The notes beneath the pieces were generated by a model that was not told the origin of the DNA, ran no database searches, and saw only the letters and a program-made list of their open reading frames with translations. A stretch of DNA of 50,407 nt. Origin: Thiomicrorhabdus heinhorstiae (GTDB taxonomy: Bacteria; Pseudomonadota; Gammaproteobacteria; Thiomicrospirales; Thiomicrospiraceae). This document shows positions 28,107 through 36,399 of the stretch, piece after piece (the first letter of the stretch is position 1; each line of letters begins with the position of its first letter). The position numbers and the translations under genes are program-made. Location of the stretch: assembly GCF_013391765.2 (NCBI RefSeq), contig NZ_JACBGI020000017.1:1-50407 (forward strand), given 5' to 3'.

Positions 28107-29138
28107 ATGGACAGCCTGTGCTCCGCCCCCGCAAAGTTAATTCTTTCGGGCGAACATGCCGTTCTCTACGGCTGCCCGGCTATCAGCATGGCCATTCCGA
28201 TTTACAGCCACTGCCGATGCCGTCATACTGCCAGCTCCGAACTGGTTATCGATCTCAACCTGAAAAACCTGCAACACCGCTCCCGTTTCAATCCGTTCCA
28301 ATGGACTGCGCGAGTTGCGGAAATTCACAAACGCTATCGTGATTTCACTACCGATCAATGCCGCATTGATCAAGTTCTGCAAGAACCGGAAGAACTTTTT
28401 CTAGTCGCTTTCGAACATTTCCAACTCCGTTACCCTTTGAAAAACGGCATCTGGCATTTTGAGCTTGATTCCGATATTCCAATCGGCCGCGGTCTGGGAA
28501 GTTCGGCATCGATTATTGCCAGCATGCTTATGTCCCTTGCAAGACAAAACTCGATCGAATTGGACCCTGAAGCTCTGCTGGAGATGACTCAAAATATTGA
28601 ACATTTCCAGCACGGCCGTTCAAGCGGCATCGATCCGGCCACAATTATTCACGGCGGAATACTGCGTTTTCAAAACGAAGTCACCGAATCTCTTACCGAT
28701 TGTGAATTACGGGGCTGGATCATCGACAGCGGCGCTCCCCTGAGCAGTACAGGAGAATGTGTAGCGCAGGTCGCCCGAAACTTTTCGAGCGACCTGGCAA
28801 TCTGGCAGAAATTTACAACCGTGGAAACAGAATTGCACCAGGCCTGCCTGCAGAGCGATTTCGAATCTCTGAAAACTGCCGTTGCACACAATCAGCAACT
28901 TCTGGAACAAATCGGCGTGGTACCGCAAAAGATGACGCAATTTATCCACACTCTCACAACTCAACTCGGCGGAGCGGCCAAAATCTGCGGGGCCGGAAGC
29001 GTCACCGACGGTCCGGGAGGAATTCTGCTCTATATTGGCGAGCAAGACCCTACATCACTATGCCGGAAAAACAACATGCCATGTTATCCATTGCAACATG
29101 CTCATGCACAGTTAATTTGCGAGGATATTCCGACATGA
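28107..29138 (+). CDS. Mevalonate kinase (GHMP family)
   Basis: Phosphorylates mevalonate at the 5 position. 343 residues. GHMP motif 1 is SAPAKLILSGEHAVLYGCPA, with the expected Lys; motif 2 is DIPIGRGLGSSASIIAS near residue 125; the catalytic Asp is in GRSSGIDPATIIHGG; motif 3 is KICGAGSVTDGPGGILL. This set fits mevalonate kinase best, although GHMP kinases are hard to tell apart. It starts 9 bp after mvaS and its stop overlaps the next start as ATGA. Confidence 0.85.
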   Translation: MDSLCSAPAKLILSGEHAVLYGCPAISMAIPIYSHCRCRHTASSELVIDLNLKNLQHRSRFNPFQWTARVAEIHKRYRDFTTDQCRIDQVLQEPEELFLVAFEHFQLRYPLKNGIWHFELDSDIPIGRGLGSSASIIASMLMSLARQNSIELDPEALLEMTQNIEHFQHGRSSGIDPATIIHGGILRFQNEVTESLTDCELRGWIIDSGAPLSSTGECVAQVARNFSSDLAIWQKFTTVETELHQACLQSDFESLKTAVAHNQQLLEQIGVVPQKMTQFIHTLTTQLGGAAKICGAGSVTDGPGGILLYIGEQDPTSLCRKNNMPCYPLQHAHAQLICEDIPT

Positions 29139-30127
29139 GATTGATCAGTAAGGCCCCGGCCAACAGCATGCTGCTCGGTGAGCACAGCGTGGTATACGGT
29201 TACCCGGCGCTGGCATGCGCTCTGGACCAGTGGATCGAAATTGACTGGCAAGTCCGTAACGATCGTCAAATCCATATCGAATCGGCGCTCGGCAACATTC
29301 AAACCGACTGGAATACGATTGAACTCTATCCTAAACTGCTCTTTGTCATGCATGCCTTAAAAGCTTTTCAAGCGCATCGCCTTCCCGGCTTGAATATCAG
29401 AATCAGCAGCGAGTTTTCCTCCACTATCGGACTGGGCAGTTCGGCAGCGGTTTTGGCCGCCACACTGGTCGGATTGAATCACCTGAGCCAAGGCAACTTG
29501 TCTTCTAAAGAACTGTGGCAGATCGGGAAACAGGTCATACTCGATATTCAGGGACGCGGTTCGGCAACTGATCTCGCCGCCAGTTTGTTCGGTGGAGTAG
29601 TTTATTTCCAGCCTCCGAGCAAATCCTCCGATTCACAGATTGCTTCACTGAACGCCAGCATGCCGCTGTTACTGGTTTACAGCGGCTATAAAACACCAAC
29701 CTCTGATGTGCTAGCGAAAGTCGCCGAAGAATGGCTGGATCAACCTGAGCAATTACAGACACTGTACCGACAGATGGGCCTGACGACTCTACAAGCCTAT
29801 CAAGCCTTACAACAGCAAGACTACGATGCGTTCTATCGGGGTTTCGGAAGCTATCAAATGCTGATGGCACAACTCGGTGTCAGCGATGAGAACATGGATT
29901 ATCTGATCGAACAATTAGTTCATTGCCCGCAGGTCTGTGCCTGCAAAATCTCCGGCTCCGGCTTAGGCGATTGCGTTGTGGCAATTGGCGCCATAAACCG
30001 TACAGACGCCCCTTCAAACGCTAATTTGCTGGTAAATTGCCCTGCCGAAACAAACCTGGCCGATTATTTACAGTTACAATTACCGATTACACCTCAAGGC
30101 GCGCACATCGTAAGTGCTTATGAATGA
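29135..30127 (+). CDS. GHMP kinase, probable phosphomevalonate kinase
   Basis: 330 residues. Motif 1 reads ISKAPANSMLLGEHSVVYG, with Asn where many mevalonate and phosphomevalonate kinases have Lys (APxK). Motif 2 is SSTIGLGSSAAVLAATL, the Asp lies in GRGSATDLAASLFGGVVYF, and motif 3 is KISGSGLGDCVVAIG. The D-L-A-A-S-L-F-G segment is reminiscent of phosphomevalonate kinases, but the N terminus looks like mevalonate kinase. By elimination, in an operon with all other steps, it should phosphorylate phosphomevalonate. That assignment is an inference from position. Start fixed by the ATGA overlap with the preceding gene. Confidence 0.75.
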   Translation: MRLISKAPANSMLLGEHSVVYGYPALACALDQWIEIDWQVRNDRQIHIESALGNIQTDWNTIELYPKLLFVMHALKAFQAHRLPGLNIRISSEFSSTIGLGSSAAVLAATLVGLNHLSQGNLSSKELWQIGKQVILDIQGRGSATDLAASLFGGVVYFQPPSKSSDSQIASLNASMPLLLVYSGYKTPTSDVLAKVAEEWLDQPEQLQTLYRQMGLTTLQAYQALQQQDYDAFYRGFGSYQMLMAQLGVSDENMDYLIEQLVHCPQVCACKISGSGLGDCVVAIGAINRTDAPSNANLLVNCPAETNLADYLQLQLPITPQGAHIVSAYE

Positions 30128-30148
30128 ATAAACTCAAGTGACCCAGCA

Positions 30149-31180
30149 ATGACCGATAAACAGAGACAACAAGATTTTATCCAGCAGATCCTCACACAGA
30201 GCGCCAACTCATCTCCGCTACAGGCACAAAAAACCCGCGGTCACGGCCAGGCGCCGGTCAATATCGCTCTGAGTAAATACTGGGGCAAACGTGATAAAGC
30301 GCTGAATCTACCCATTAACGGCAGTGTTTCGATCAGTTTGCCCGGGCTGGGCACGGAAACCACTTTAAGCATCACTGAGAATGATAGAGACATTATCCGT
30401 CTTAACGGCACCACTCTGGAACCGGAAGCGACTTTTGCCAAACGCCTCAGCCAGTTTCTAAACTGGTTCCGCGCCGACCAAACCACCGCTTTTTCGGTCG
30501 ATACCAGCAATAGCGTGCCGACCGCTGCCGGCCTGGCTTCGTCGGCCTCCGGCTATGCGGCTCTGGTTCTGGCCTTGAACGATTTGTTTGACTGGCAATT
30601 ACCGAAAGAAAGCTTATCCCTTTTAGCCCGCTTCGGCAGCGGCAGTGCCAGTCGTTCGCTGTTCGATGGTTTTGCAGTCTGGCACAAAGGTCATCAGAAC
30701 GACGGCATGGACAGTTTTGCCGAACCTCTGGCAACTCTATGGCCGGAACTGACCATCGGACTGGTCAAAGTCGATACTAGGGAAAAGCCAGTTGGTTCAA
30801 CCGTCGGAATGCAGCAGACCGTCGATACCTGCGACCTCTATAAGGCATGGCCGGAGCAAGCCGAACGCGAACTGAAAACGATTGTTGACGCCATTCAAAA
30901 GAAAGACTTTACTCTGGTTGGTAAAACCGCGGAGCACAATGCATTGAGCATGCACGCTACCATGATCGCGACCTGGCCACCGATCGTCTACTGGCAACCG
31001 GAATCGGTCGCTGCCATGCGGATGGTTTGGGCACTGCGGGAACAAGGAATAGAGGTCTATTTCACAATGGATGCAGGCCCGAACCTGAAACTGCTATTGC
31101 AGGAAAAAGATCAGACGGCTGTCAAAAAAGCCTTCGGCGAACGGGATATCCAAATCGATTTTATCCAGCCTTTCGAATAA
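30149..31180 (+). CDS. mvaD: Diphosphomevalonate decarboxylase
   Basis: ATP-dependent decarboxylation of mevalonate diphosphate to IPP. 343 residues. Diagnostic features: APVNIALSKYWGKRDKALNLP near residue 35, the P-loop TAAGLASSASGYAAL near 125, catalytic Arg169 in GSGSASRSLFDGF, and catalytic Asp308 in YFTMDAGPNLKLL. These residues separate true decarboxylases from mevalonate-3-kinases. Last gene of the operon, 21 bp after the second kinase. No clear terminator was seen in the 92 bp before the convergent trhA. Confidence 0.96.
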   Translation: MTDKQRQQDFIQQILTQSANSSPLQAQKTRGHGQAPVNIALSKYWGKRDKALNLPINGSVSISLPGLGTETTLSITENDRDIIRLNGTTLEPEATFAKRLSQFLNWFRADQTTAFSVDTSNSVPTAAGLASSASGYAALVLALNDLFDWQLPKESLSLLARFGSGSASRSLFDGFAVWHKGHQNDGMDSFAEPLATLWPELTIGLVKVDTREKPVGSTVGMQQTVDTCDLYKAWPEQAERELKTIVDAIQKKDFTLVGKTAEHNALSMHATMIATWPPIVYWQPESVAAMRMVWALREQGIEVYFTMDAGPNLKLLLQEKDQTAVKKAFGERDIQIDFIQPFE

Positions 31181-31272
31181 TTTAATCAACGGTATTAAGG
31201 CTGGCTGGCACATGAATTAACCATCGCCAAAACAGCCTTGCCAAACCCATCTCTTACAAACAGATTCGACGA

Positions 31273-31929
31273 TTAAGCCGCATACCATAGAATGGCAAAA
31301 TAGTGACAGCCTGTTCCACCCATTACAAAGAAATGCCAGATGGAATGCCCGTATTTCAATCTCGAATCGGTTGCATAGAAGATCACACCCACGGTATAGA
31401 ACAGGCCTCCGGCCAGTAACCACATTAAACCTTCGGTCGGCACCATCTCGAGCAGAGGGTTAATCGCAATCACTACCAGCCAGCCCATTGAGAGATAAAG
31501 TCCGGTGGACAACAAAGGATGATAACCCCATTTAAAGGCTTTCATGGCCACGCCAATAGCTGCCAGGCCCCAGACAATACCAAACAAAGTCCACCCCCAG
31601 GCACCGCTCAAAACACCCAGTGTAAAAGGAGTATAAGTGCCGGCAATCAACAAAAAGATTGCCGAATGGTCCAGGGTACGGAAAATCTGTTTCACCTTAC
31701 CGGACTGCAGTGCATGGTAGACTGTGGAAGCCAGATAAAGCAAAATTGCCGAAGCGGCAAAAATACTCGCACCGACCACGAAACCGGCATCCCCTTCCTG
31801 TACGGCGTTCCAAATCAAGAACGGCGTGCCGACGATAATCGCGACCAAGGCAACCGCATGACTGATTGTATTGGCAATCTCTTCACCGCGAGACTGCTCG
31901 CGTGATGTATCTAAAGCAAATTTACTCAT
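31273..31929 (-). CDS. trhA: TrhA/hemolysin III family membrane protein
   Basis: PAQR-family inner-membrane protein with seven predicted transmembrane segments, about 218 residues. Family motifs: EEIANTISHAVALV near the N terminus, ASTVYHALQSGKVKQIFRTLDHSAIFLLIAGTYTP (described in parts: S-x3-H, LDHSAIF, AGTYTP), and the C-terminal GHSIWHFFVMGGTGCHYFA with the metal-binding His residues. Members affect membrane lipid homeostasis; they were named for a weak haemolysis phenotype. ATG at 31929 has AGG 6 bp upstream; an earlier in-frame start at 31965 is less likely. Confidence 0.92.
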   Translation of the reverse strand: MSKFALDTSREQSRGEEIANTISHAVALVAIIVGTPFLIWNAVQEGDAGFVVGASIFAASAILLYLASTVYHALQSGKVKQIFRTLDHSAIFLLIAGTYTPFTLGVLSGAWGWTLFGIVWGLAAIGVAMKAFKWGYHPLLSTGLYLSMGWLVVIAINPLLEMVPTEGLMWLLAGGLFYTVGVIFYATDSRLKYGHSIWHFFVMGGTGCHYFAILWYAA

Positions 31930-32094
31930 ATCAAACCTACTTCCTAACTTAAGAATAAACAGCATAAACCATTTAAATTTTCACGTCGACCGGACAAGTT
32001 TTACATTTCATGAAGATATTCCAAATCGGATTTTCGGCAAAATGCCCAACTGGAAATATTTATTCCTAAGCAGGCTAAACAGACCTTGGATAAT

Positions 32095-32127
32095 AAAAAA
32101 CCCCAAAGCGGAGTTTCCGTTTTGGGG
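32095..32127 (-). terminator. Intrinsic terminator after sspB
   Basis: On the minus strand a 12-bp stem (32101-32112 with 32116-32127, one G-T pair, GTT/AAC loop) is followed by TTTTTT (32095-32100). It lies 30 bp after the sspB stop. Confidence 0.92.
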
Positions 32128-32157
32128 CTTTGCAATAAGTGATTGAAGAACTGGAGA

Positions 32158-32628
32158 CTATTTAACGACTGAAAGTGTCGGACGTTTTTTCTTCTTATCA
32201 CCTTTGTCTGGCTTGTCGTCTTTTTTTGCCGGCTTGTCCGGTTTCGGGCCTGTGCTTTCAACACCACTTATTTTCGGCTTGGAAGCGACCTGTGCCTGAG
32301 CCGATTCCTGATTCGGATAAGGTTCCGGCGGAAACGGCATACCGTGACCGTTTTCACGGGCAAAAATCGCCAATACCGCTTGCGGCGGAAAACCGATCAC
32401 TCTTTCAACACCGCCGAAACGGGCTTTGAATTGAAAACGGTCATTTTCCATCGCCAAACCGAAGACCGCCGACGGACTGACATTCAAGACGATGACGCCG
32501 TCTTGAACATACTCCTGAGGCACCTGTACACCCGGGTAATCAGCGTCAACCTGAATATGCGGTGTCCAGCGGTTGTCAACGATCCAATCGTATAGAGCAC
32601 GGATCATGTAAGGGCGATTCGAGATCAT
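32158..32628 (-). CDS. sspB: ClpXP protease specificity-enhancing factor SspB
   Basis: Adaptor that delivers ssrA-tagged and other proteins to ClpXP. 156 residues. The conserved core is at the N terminus: RPYMIRALYDWIVDN, TPHIQVDA, VLNVSPSAV, FQFKARFGG and AVLAIFARENG. The C-terminal end is a long Lys-rich flexible tail closing with RPTLSVVK, which matches the ClpX-binding motif at the end of SspB. It starts 2 bp after the sspA stop, so the pair is one operon ended by the terminator at 32095-32127. Confidence 0.96.
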   Translation of the reverse strand: MISNRPYMIRALYDWIVDNRWTPHIQVDADYPGVQVPQEYVQDGVIVLNVSPSAVFGLAMENDRFQFKARFGGVERVIGFPPQAVLAIFARENGHGMPFPPEPYPNQESAQAQVASKPKISGVESTGPKPDKPAKKDDKPDKGDKKKKRPTLSVVK

Positions 32629-32630
32629 TC

Positions 32631-33263
32631 TTAGTCTCTCATATCCAATTCGTCATCCGACAAGCTTTCGGAGAACATTTCACGATTAAGCACTTTTTCA
32701 GCGTAATCCATAATCGGCTTTGCCGTTTTCGGCAGTTCAATACCCAAATAAGGCAGACGCCACAACATGACGGCCATGCTGATATCGACCAGCGAGTAGT
32801 CTTCACTCATAAAGTAAGGTTTGTGGGCAAATACCGGAATCAGCTGAATCAAACGTTCCAATAGGTCACGGCGAGCAGTTTTAACCGCCGCTTCATCATC
32901 ACTGTGCATGATGGTTTCCACTAAAGGATACCACTCTGTTTCGATCTGGCGCAACATTTGGCGCGCACGCGCTTTGGAAATCGGATCAACCGACATCAAT
33001 GGCGGATGTGGAAAGCGCTCGTCCAGATATTCGATAATGACTTGCGGATCGTATAATACCAATTCGCGGTCAACCAAAGTCGGCAGAGTTCCATAAGGGT
33101 TCAACTCCAATAAATCTTCCGGCAGGCTATCAGTATCCACTTCAATGATATCCATCGGAATATCTTTTTCTTTGGCAACAAGGCGTACGCGATGGCAGCT
33201 TGGGCTCTTCGGATCAGAAAACAGAACCATCACGGAACGCTTAGTGACTGGGATCTCAGACAT
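32631..33263 (-). CDS. sspA: Stringent starvation protein A
   Basis: RNA polymerase-associated protein with a glutathione S-transferase fold that has lost transferase activity. 210 residues. Family elements: MVLFSDPKSPSCHRVRLVAKEK near the N terminus, PYGTLPTLVDRELVLYDPQVI, IIEYLDERFPHPPLM and the YSLVDISMAVMLWRLPYLGI helix region. It precedes sspB by 2 bp. A GGAGAAAC ribosome site precedes the ATG. In other gammaproteobacteria this pair regulates acid-stress and virulence genes. Confidence 0.95.
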   Translation of the reverse strand: MSEIPVTKRSVMVLFSDPKSPSCHRVRLVAKEKDIPMDIIEVDTDSLPEDLLELNPYGTLPTLVDRELVLYDPQVIIEYLDERFPHPPLMSVDPISKARARQMLRQIETEWYPLVETIMHSDDEAAVKTARRDLLERLIQLIPVFAHKPYFMSEDYSLVDISMAVMLWRLPYLGIELPKTAKPIMDYAEKVLNREMFSESLSDDELDMRD

Positions 33264-33316
33264 GGAGTTTCTCCTAAAAAACGCTAAACAGCAAAAAAAT
33301 TAACACGAATTAAATT

Positions 33317-33335
33317 ATTATACACCCTCTGTCAA
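33317..33335 (-). promoter_or_regulatory. Promoter-like element upstream of sspA
   Basis: On the minus strand a perfect TTGACA (plus-strand 33330-33335) and a perfect TATAAT (33317-33322) are only 7 bp apart. With standard 17-bp spacing TTGACA would pair with TAATTC further down, about 40 bp before the sspA ATG. Either way this is the probable sspA promoter region. Confidence 0.5.
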
Positions 33336-33361
33336 GCCCCCCCTTCACCCCCGAGTTTCCG

Positions 33362-33380
33362 TTGACATTCGACTTATAAT
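33362..33380 (+). promoter_or_regulatory. Second TTGACA-N7-TATAAT element, opposite strand
   Basis: TTGACA at 33362-33367 and TATAAT at 33375-33380, again 7 bp apart, reading away from sspA. It lies 26 bp from the minus-strand copy. It points into a 38-codon open frame and the 3' end of epmA. Confidence 0.4.
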
Positions 33381-33382
33381 CG

Positions 33383-33499
33383 ATGAAACACGCCGCCTAC
33401 CAGTACCAAAACAATCACAACGAACAACAACTTCTTCGACGGCCCGTGATCAAAAGCGAGCCTAAAACCGAATATAAAAAAATAGAAAACTCTGAATAA
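33383..33499 (+). CDS. Possible 38-residue small protein
   Basis: An ATG-started frame (MKHAAYQYQNNHNEQQLLRR at the N terminus) ends at TAA 33499, ten bases before the convergent epmA stop. The product would be hydrophilic and Gln/Asn/Lys-rich with no signal or membrane segment. No family is recognised and no ribosome site precedes it. A TATAAT ends 2 bp before the ATG, so a transcript from it would start after the ATG. It may be chance. Confidence 0.2.
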   Translation: MKHAAYQYQNNHNEQQLLRRPVIKSEPKTEYKKIENSE

Positions 33500-33508
33500 A
33501 GAGATGGA

Positions 33509-34495
33509 TCAGGCGTCATGCAATCCGAAAGAGAGGCCTTGTTCGATATCGGTAAACCCCTGTTGCAGCATCAATAACCGATCGACACCTAAAGCGACGC
33601 CACTGCAATCCGGTAACGAATATTTCTCCAAGGCTTGCAGCAGCTTTTCATCGAGCGGAACCGGTGACAGACCGAATTGTGATCGTTGCAGCAAATTTGC
33701 TTCAAAGCGCTGACGATAAAGCCGAGCATCGGTTAATTCTCGGTAACCATTGGCCAATTCCATCGCATCGACAAACACCTCAAACCGTTCGGCAAACTTG
33801 GCATCTTGCGGATTGATTCTCGCCAAAGCAGCATCCCTGGCCGGGAAATCACAGAGCACGCTGATTACTCCTTGACCAAGCTGCGGTTCAATCACTTCGG
33901 TTAATACCAACTGTTCCCACAGAGGTTTGTCATCGGCATCGACACCAACAATTTCCGGCACGCCATAGCGCTGCAAACACTCGATGCAACTCTGTGCATC
34001 TGCCTGGAAAATATCCTCGATCCCCGCCAGTTCGGCGAAAGCCTGCCTATAACTCAATTGCTGAATTTTTCTTGGAGTCGGTAGAATGCTATTAATCAAC
34101 TCACAGACTTCATCAATCAGCTGTTGCAGGGTGAAGCCCAGGCGATACCACTCCAGCATAGTAAATTCAACCTGATGGCGCGGGCTGAGATCACCGTCTC
34201 GAAAGACCTTGCCAAGATAAAAAATGTCTCCGGAACCCTCGCACAACAGACGTTTCATGGGATATTCCGGCGACGTGTGCCAGTACAAGGTCTGCGCTTC
34301 TTTGATCCCTGGAATCTGCACCCTACTGCTCAAAGAACGCAAGTGCAAATCAGGCGTCGCCCCGGCAGAAAGCATCGGTGTATCAACTTCCAATACATCT
34401 CGTTCATAAAAAAACGCCCGCAGACTTTGCAGTAGCTGCGAGCGTTTTTGCAATTGAGAACGTCTGTCGAGCGAGTTATTTCGCACGCGAGACAT
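33509..34495 (-). CDS. epmA: EF-P--(R)-beta-lysine ligase
   Basis: Attaches (R)-beta-lysine to a conserved lysine of EF-P (PoxA/GenX/YjeA). About 328 residues, a class II lysyl-tRNA synthetase catalytic core without the anticodon-binding domain. Motifs: [13 protein letters not shown], motif 2 in [26 protein letters not shown] and motif 3 in [14 protein letters not shown] (described in parts). Start ATG at 34495 lies inside the 3' end of efp (20-bp overlap), with AGG 5 bp upstream. Frames extending further back inside efp are not the gene. Translational coupling to its substrate gene is likely. Confidence 0.95.
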   Translation of the reverse strand: MSRVRNNSLDRRSQLQKRSQLLQSLRAFFYERDVLEVDTPMLSAGATPDLHLRSLSSRVQIPGIKEAQTLYWHTSPEYPMKRLLCEGSGDIFYLGKVFRDGDLSPRHQVEFTMLEWYRLGFTLQQLIDEVCELINSILPTPRKIQQLSYRQAFAELAGIEDIFQADAQSCIECLQRYGVPEIVGVDADDKPLWEQLVLTEVIEPQLGQGVISVLCDFPARDAALARINPQDAKFAERFEVFVDAMELANGYRELTDARLYRQRFEANLLQRSQFGLSPVPLDEKLLQALEKYSLPDCSGVALGVDRLLMLQQGFTDIEQGLSFGLHDA

Positions 34496-35042
34496 ATTCG
34501 CCTTTCTCGGTGTTGACCACAACCATTTCACCGATTTGCACGAATAGAGGAACTTGGACAACAGCTCCGGTTGACAGAGTAGCCGGTTTACCGCCTGTTC
34601 CGGCAGTATCACCTTTCAAGCCCGGATCGGTTTCAGTTACTTCCAAAGTGACCTGCTTAGGAGGCGTTACAGAAATCGGCTGTCCGTTAAACAAAGTTAC
34701 CGTACACATATCTTGTTCGATCAACCATTTGTTGATATCGGATACCGCCGATTCCGGCGCCTGGTATTGCTCAAAACTTTCCACATCCATGAAGTGCCAG
34801 AACTCACCATCGTTGTACAAGTATTGCAGATCGGTATCAATAACATCCGCTGAATCAACCTTTTCACCTGACTTGAAAGTCTTTTCCAATACTCGGCCGG
34901 TCATCAGGTTACGGTATTTCACGCGGTTGAAAGCCTGACCTTTACCTGGCTGAACGATTGTATTATCAAGGATGGTGCAAGGCTGTCCGTCCATCAAGAA
35001 CTTTAAGCCGTTTTTAAATTCGCTGGTGCTGTAACTTGCCAT
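34476..35042 (-). CDS. efp: Elongation factor P
   Basis: Translation factor that rescues ribosomes stalled at polyproline. 188 residues in three beta-barrel domains. Lys34 lies in the loop [11 protein letters not shown] and is the site of beta-lysylation by EpmA/EpmB. Domain III ends [18 protein letters not shown]. The last codons overlap epmA. The modifying enzymes flanking it support the lysylated, not rhamnosylated, form of EF-P, because rhamnosylated EF-Ps have Arg at that position. Confidence 0.97.
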   Translation of the reverse strand: MASYSTSEFKNGLKFLMDGQPCTILDNTIVQPGKGQAFNRVKYRNLMTGRVLEKTFKSGEKVDSADVIDTDLQYLYNDGEFWHFMDVESFEQYQAPESAVSDINKWLIEQDMCTVTLFNGQPISVTPPKQVTLEVTETDPGLKGDTAGTGGKPATLSTGAVVQVPLFVQIGEMVVVNTEKGEYVSRAK

Positions 35043-35241
35043 AAATAGGTACCTAGAATAGTTCCGAATAAGTTATGTTTATCAATCAAATCCGATTATT
35101 TTACCGCAAAACCCTTATGGGTAAAAAACAAAATCCTCAACAGATCATTTCTCACAGACCTAAAGATGAAAAGCGTAACAAAGCCCGTTACAATGCTCAT
35201 CATTGACTGATCGCTCTTTGTTTGAAGGCCGCTAATTAACC

Positions 35242-36165
35242 ATGACGCTAGATTCCGCCGCTGTACTCGATACAGATACCCTGCGCAAACAACCCGACTA
35301 CGGTTTTGCTTTTAAAGCACCACAAGCGTTTTTGCAGCGGATCAACCCAAACGACCCTAAAGACCCTTTGCTATTGCAAATTCGTCCCGATCCGCAGGAA
35401 GGACAAGAGGTTGCCGGTTTCAAAACCGATCCGGTCGGAGATCTACATAAGAATCCGATACCAAGTCTATTACATAAGTATCATGGTCGCGTTTTGCTCA
35501 TGGCCAGCCCGCGTTGCGACCTTCACTGCCGTTACTGTTTTCGCCGCCATTTTCCTTATCAGGAGCAGATCAACCGTCGCCACTGGCAAGAAGCGCTGGA
35601 TTATATTCGCAGAGACGACAGTATCCATGAAGTGATTCTCAGCGGCGGCGACCCCCTAACGCTCAACCCCGAAGCCCTGTTGCAACTTCTGGCAGAAATT
35701 GAACAGATCCCGCAGGTCAAGACCTTACGTTTTCACAGTCGAACCCCGATCGCAATACCCGAAAAACCTGTACACCGCAGCATTATTCAATGGGCGGAAA
35801 AGACTCGGTTAAATGCAGTTATGGTTATTCATTGCAACCATCCGCAGGAATTAAACCAGGAAACCGCCGCTTTATTCACCGCCTATCGTCAGAGCGGCAT
35901 ACATCTGTTAAATCAGAGCGTACTGCTAAAGCAGATCAACGATAGCATCGAGGCCCTTGAAGCTTTGAGCCATAAACTCTTTTCCCAAGGCGTTTTGCCT
36001 TATTATCTACACCAACTGGACCGGGTCAGCGGCAGTGCACATTTCGAAGTCAATCAAGCTACCGCCCAAGCGTTGCACACCTCTTTGAGAGAACGGTTAC
36101 CCGGTTATCTGCTTCCGAAACTGGTACAAGAAATCTCCGGCGAACCCTATAAAACACCGCTGTAG
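35242..36165 (+). CDS. epmB: EF-P beta-lysylation protein (lysine 2,3-aminomutase-like)
   Basis: Radical-SAM, PLP-dependent enzyme converting (S)-alpha-lysine to (R)-beta-lysine for EpmA. 307 residues. The 4Fe-4S cysteines C92, C96 and C99 lie in ASPRCDLHCRYCFRRHFPY. Downstream motifs include EVILSGGDPLTLN, and the PLP-lysine region is near the C terminus (LPGYLLPKLVQE). It is shorter than lysine 2,3-aminomutase, as expected for EpmB. Divergent from efp with a 199-bp gap. Confidence 0.95.
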   Translation: MTLDSAAVLDTDTLRKQPDYGFAFKAPQAFLQRINPNDPKDPLLLQIRPDPQEGQEVAGFKTDPVGDLHKNPIPSLLHKYHGRVLLMASPRCDLHCRYCFRRHFPYQEQINRRHWQEALDYIRRDDSIHEVILSGGDPLTLNPEALLQLLAEIEQIPQVKTLRFHSRTPIAIPEKPVHRSIIQWAEKTRLNAVMVIHCNHPQELNQETAALFTAYRQSGIHLLNQSVLLKQINDSIEALEALSHKLFSQGVLPYYLHQLDRVSGSAHFEVNQATAQALHTSLRERLPGYLLPKLVQEISGEPYKTPL

Positions 36166-36207
36166 CTCGCAAAGCAAACTCAACCTGCCAACATCTCTTT
36201 TATGCAG

Positions 36208-36258
36208 TTATCCACTTTCTCACAACTTATCCACAGGCTAGAAACCGATTTGTACACA
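36208..36258 (+). promoter_or_regulatory. Cluster of DnaA-box-like sites
   Basis: TTATCCACT at 36208-36216 and TTATCCACA at 36227-36235 are in the same orientation with 19 bp between starts; the second is a perfect DnaA 9-mer. A third near match, TTGTACACA, lies at 36250-36258. They are in the 234-bp gap between epmB and the GT39 gene. A TAAAAT hexamer at about 36310 may be a -10. Confidence 0.45.
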
Positions 36259-36399
36259 AGTGAAAACCTGGCCGGAAGAGAAAAAATAGGTCCTGTCGGC
36301 TAATTTCGTTAAAATGGCAACTTCGTTTATTATCAGGCGGCAATACCATTTGCCGAGCGCTTTTCAACCAATCATTCAGCTACCTTGCAAGGATTCTTT

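Noticed and set aside
28757-29134. Upstream extension of the second GHMP kinase frame into the mevalonate kinase gene
   Set aside because: The extension lies in another frame of the mevalonate kinase. The ATGA overlap at 29135 and the conserved N terminus mark the true start.
36208-36258. Chromosomal origin of replication
   Set aside because: DnaA-box-like sites are present but there is no dnaA, dnaN or mnmG and no long AT-rich unwinding region nearby.
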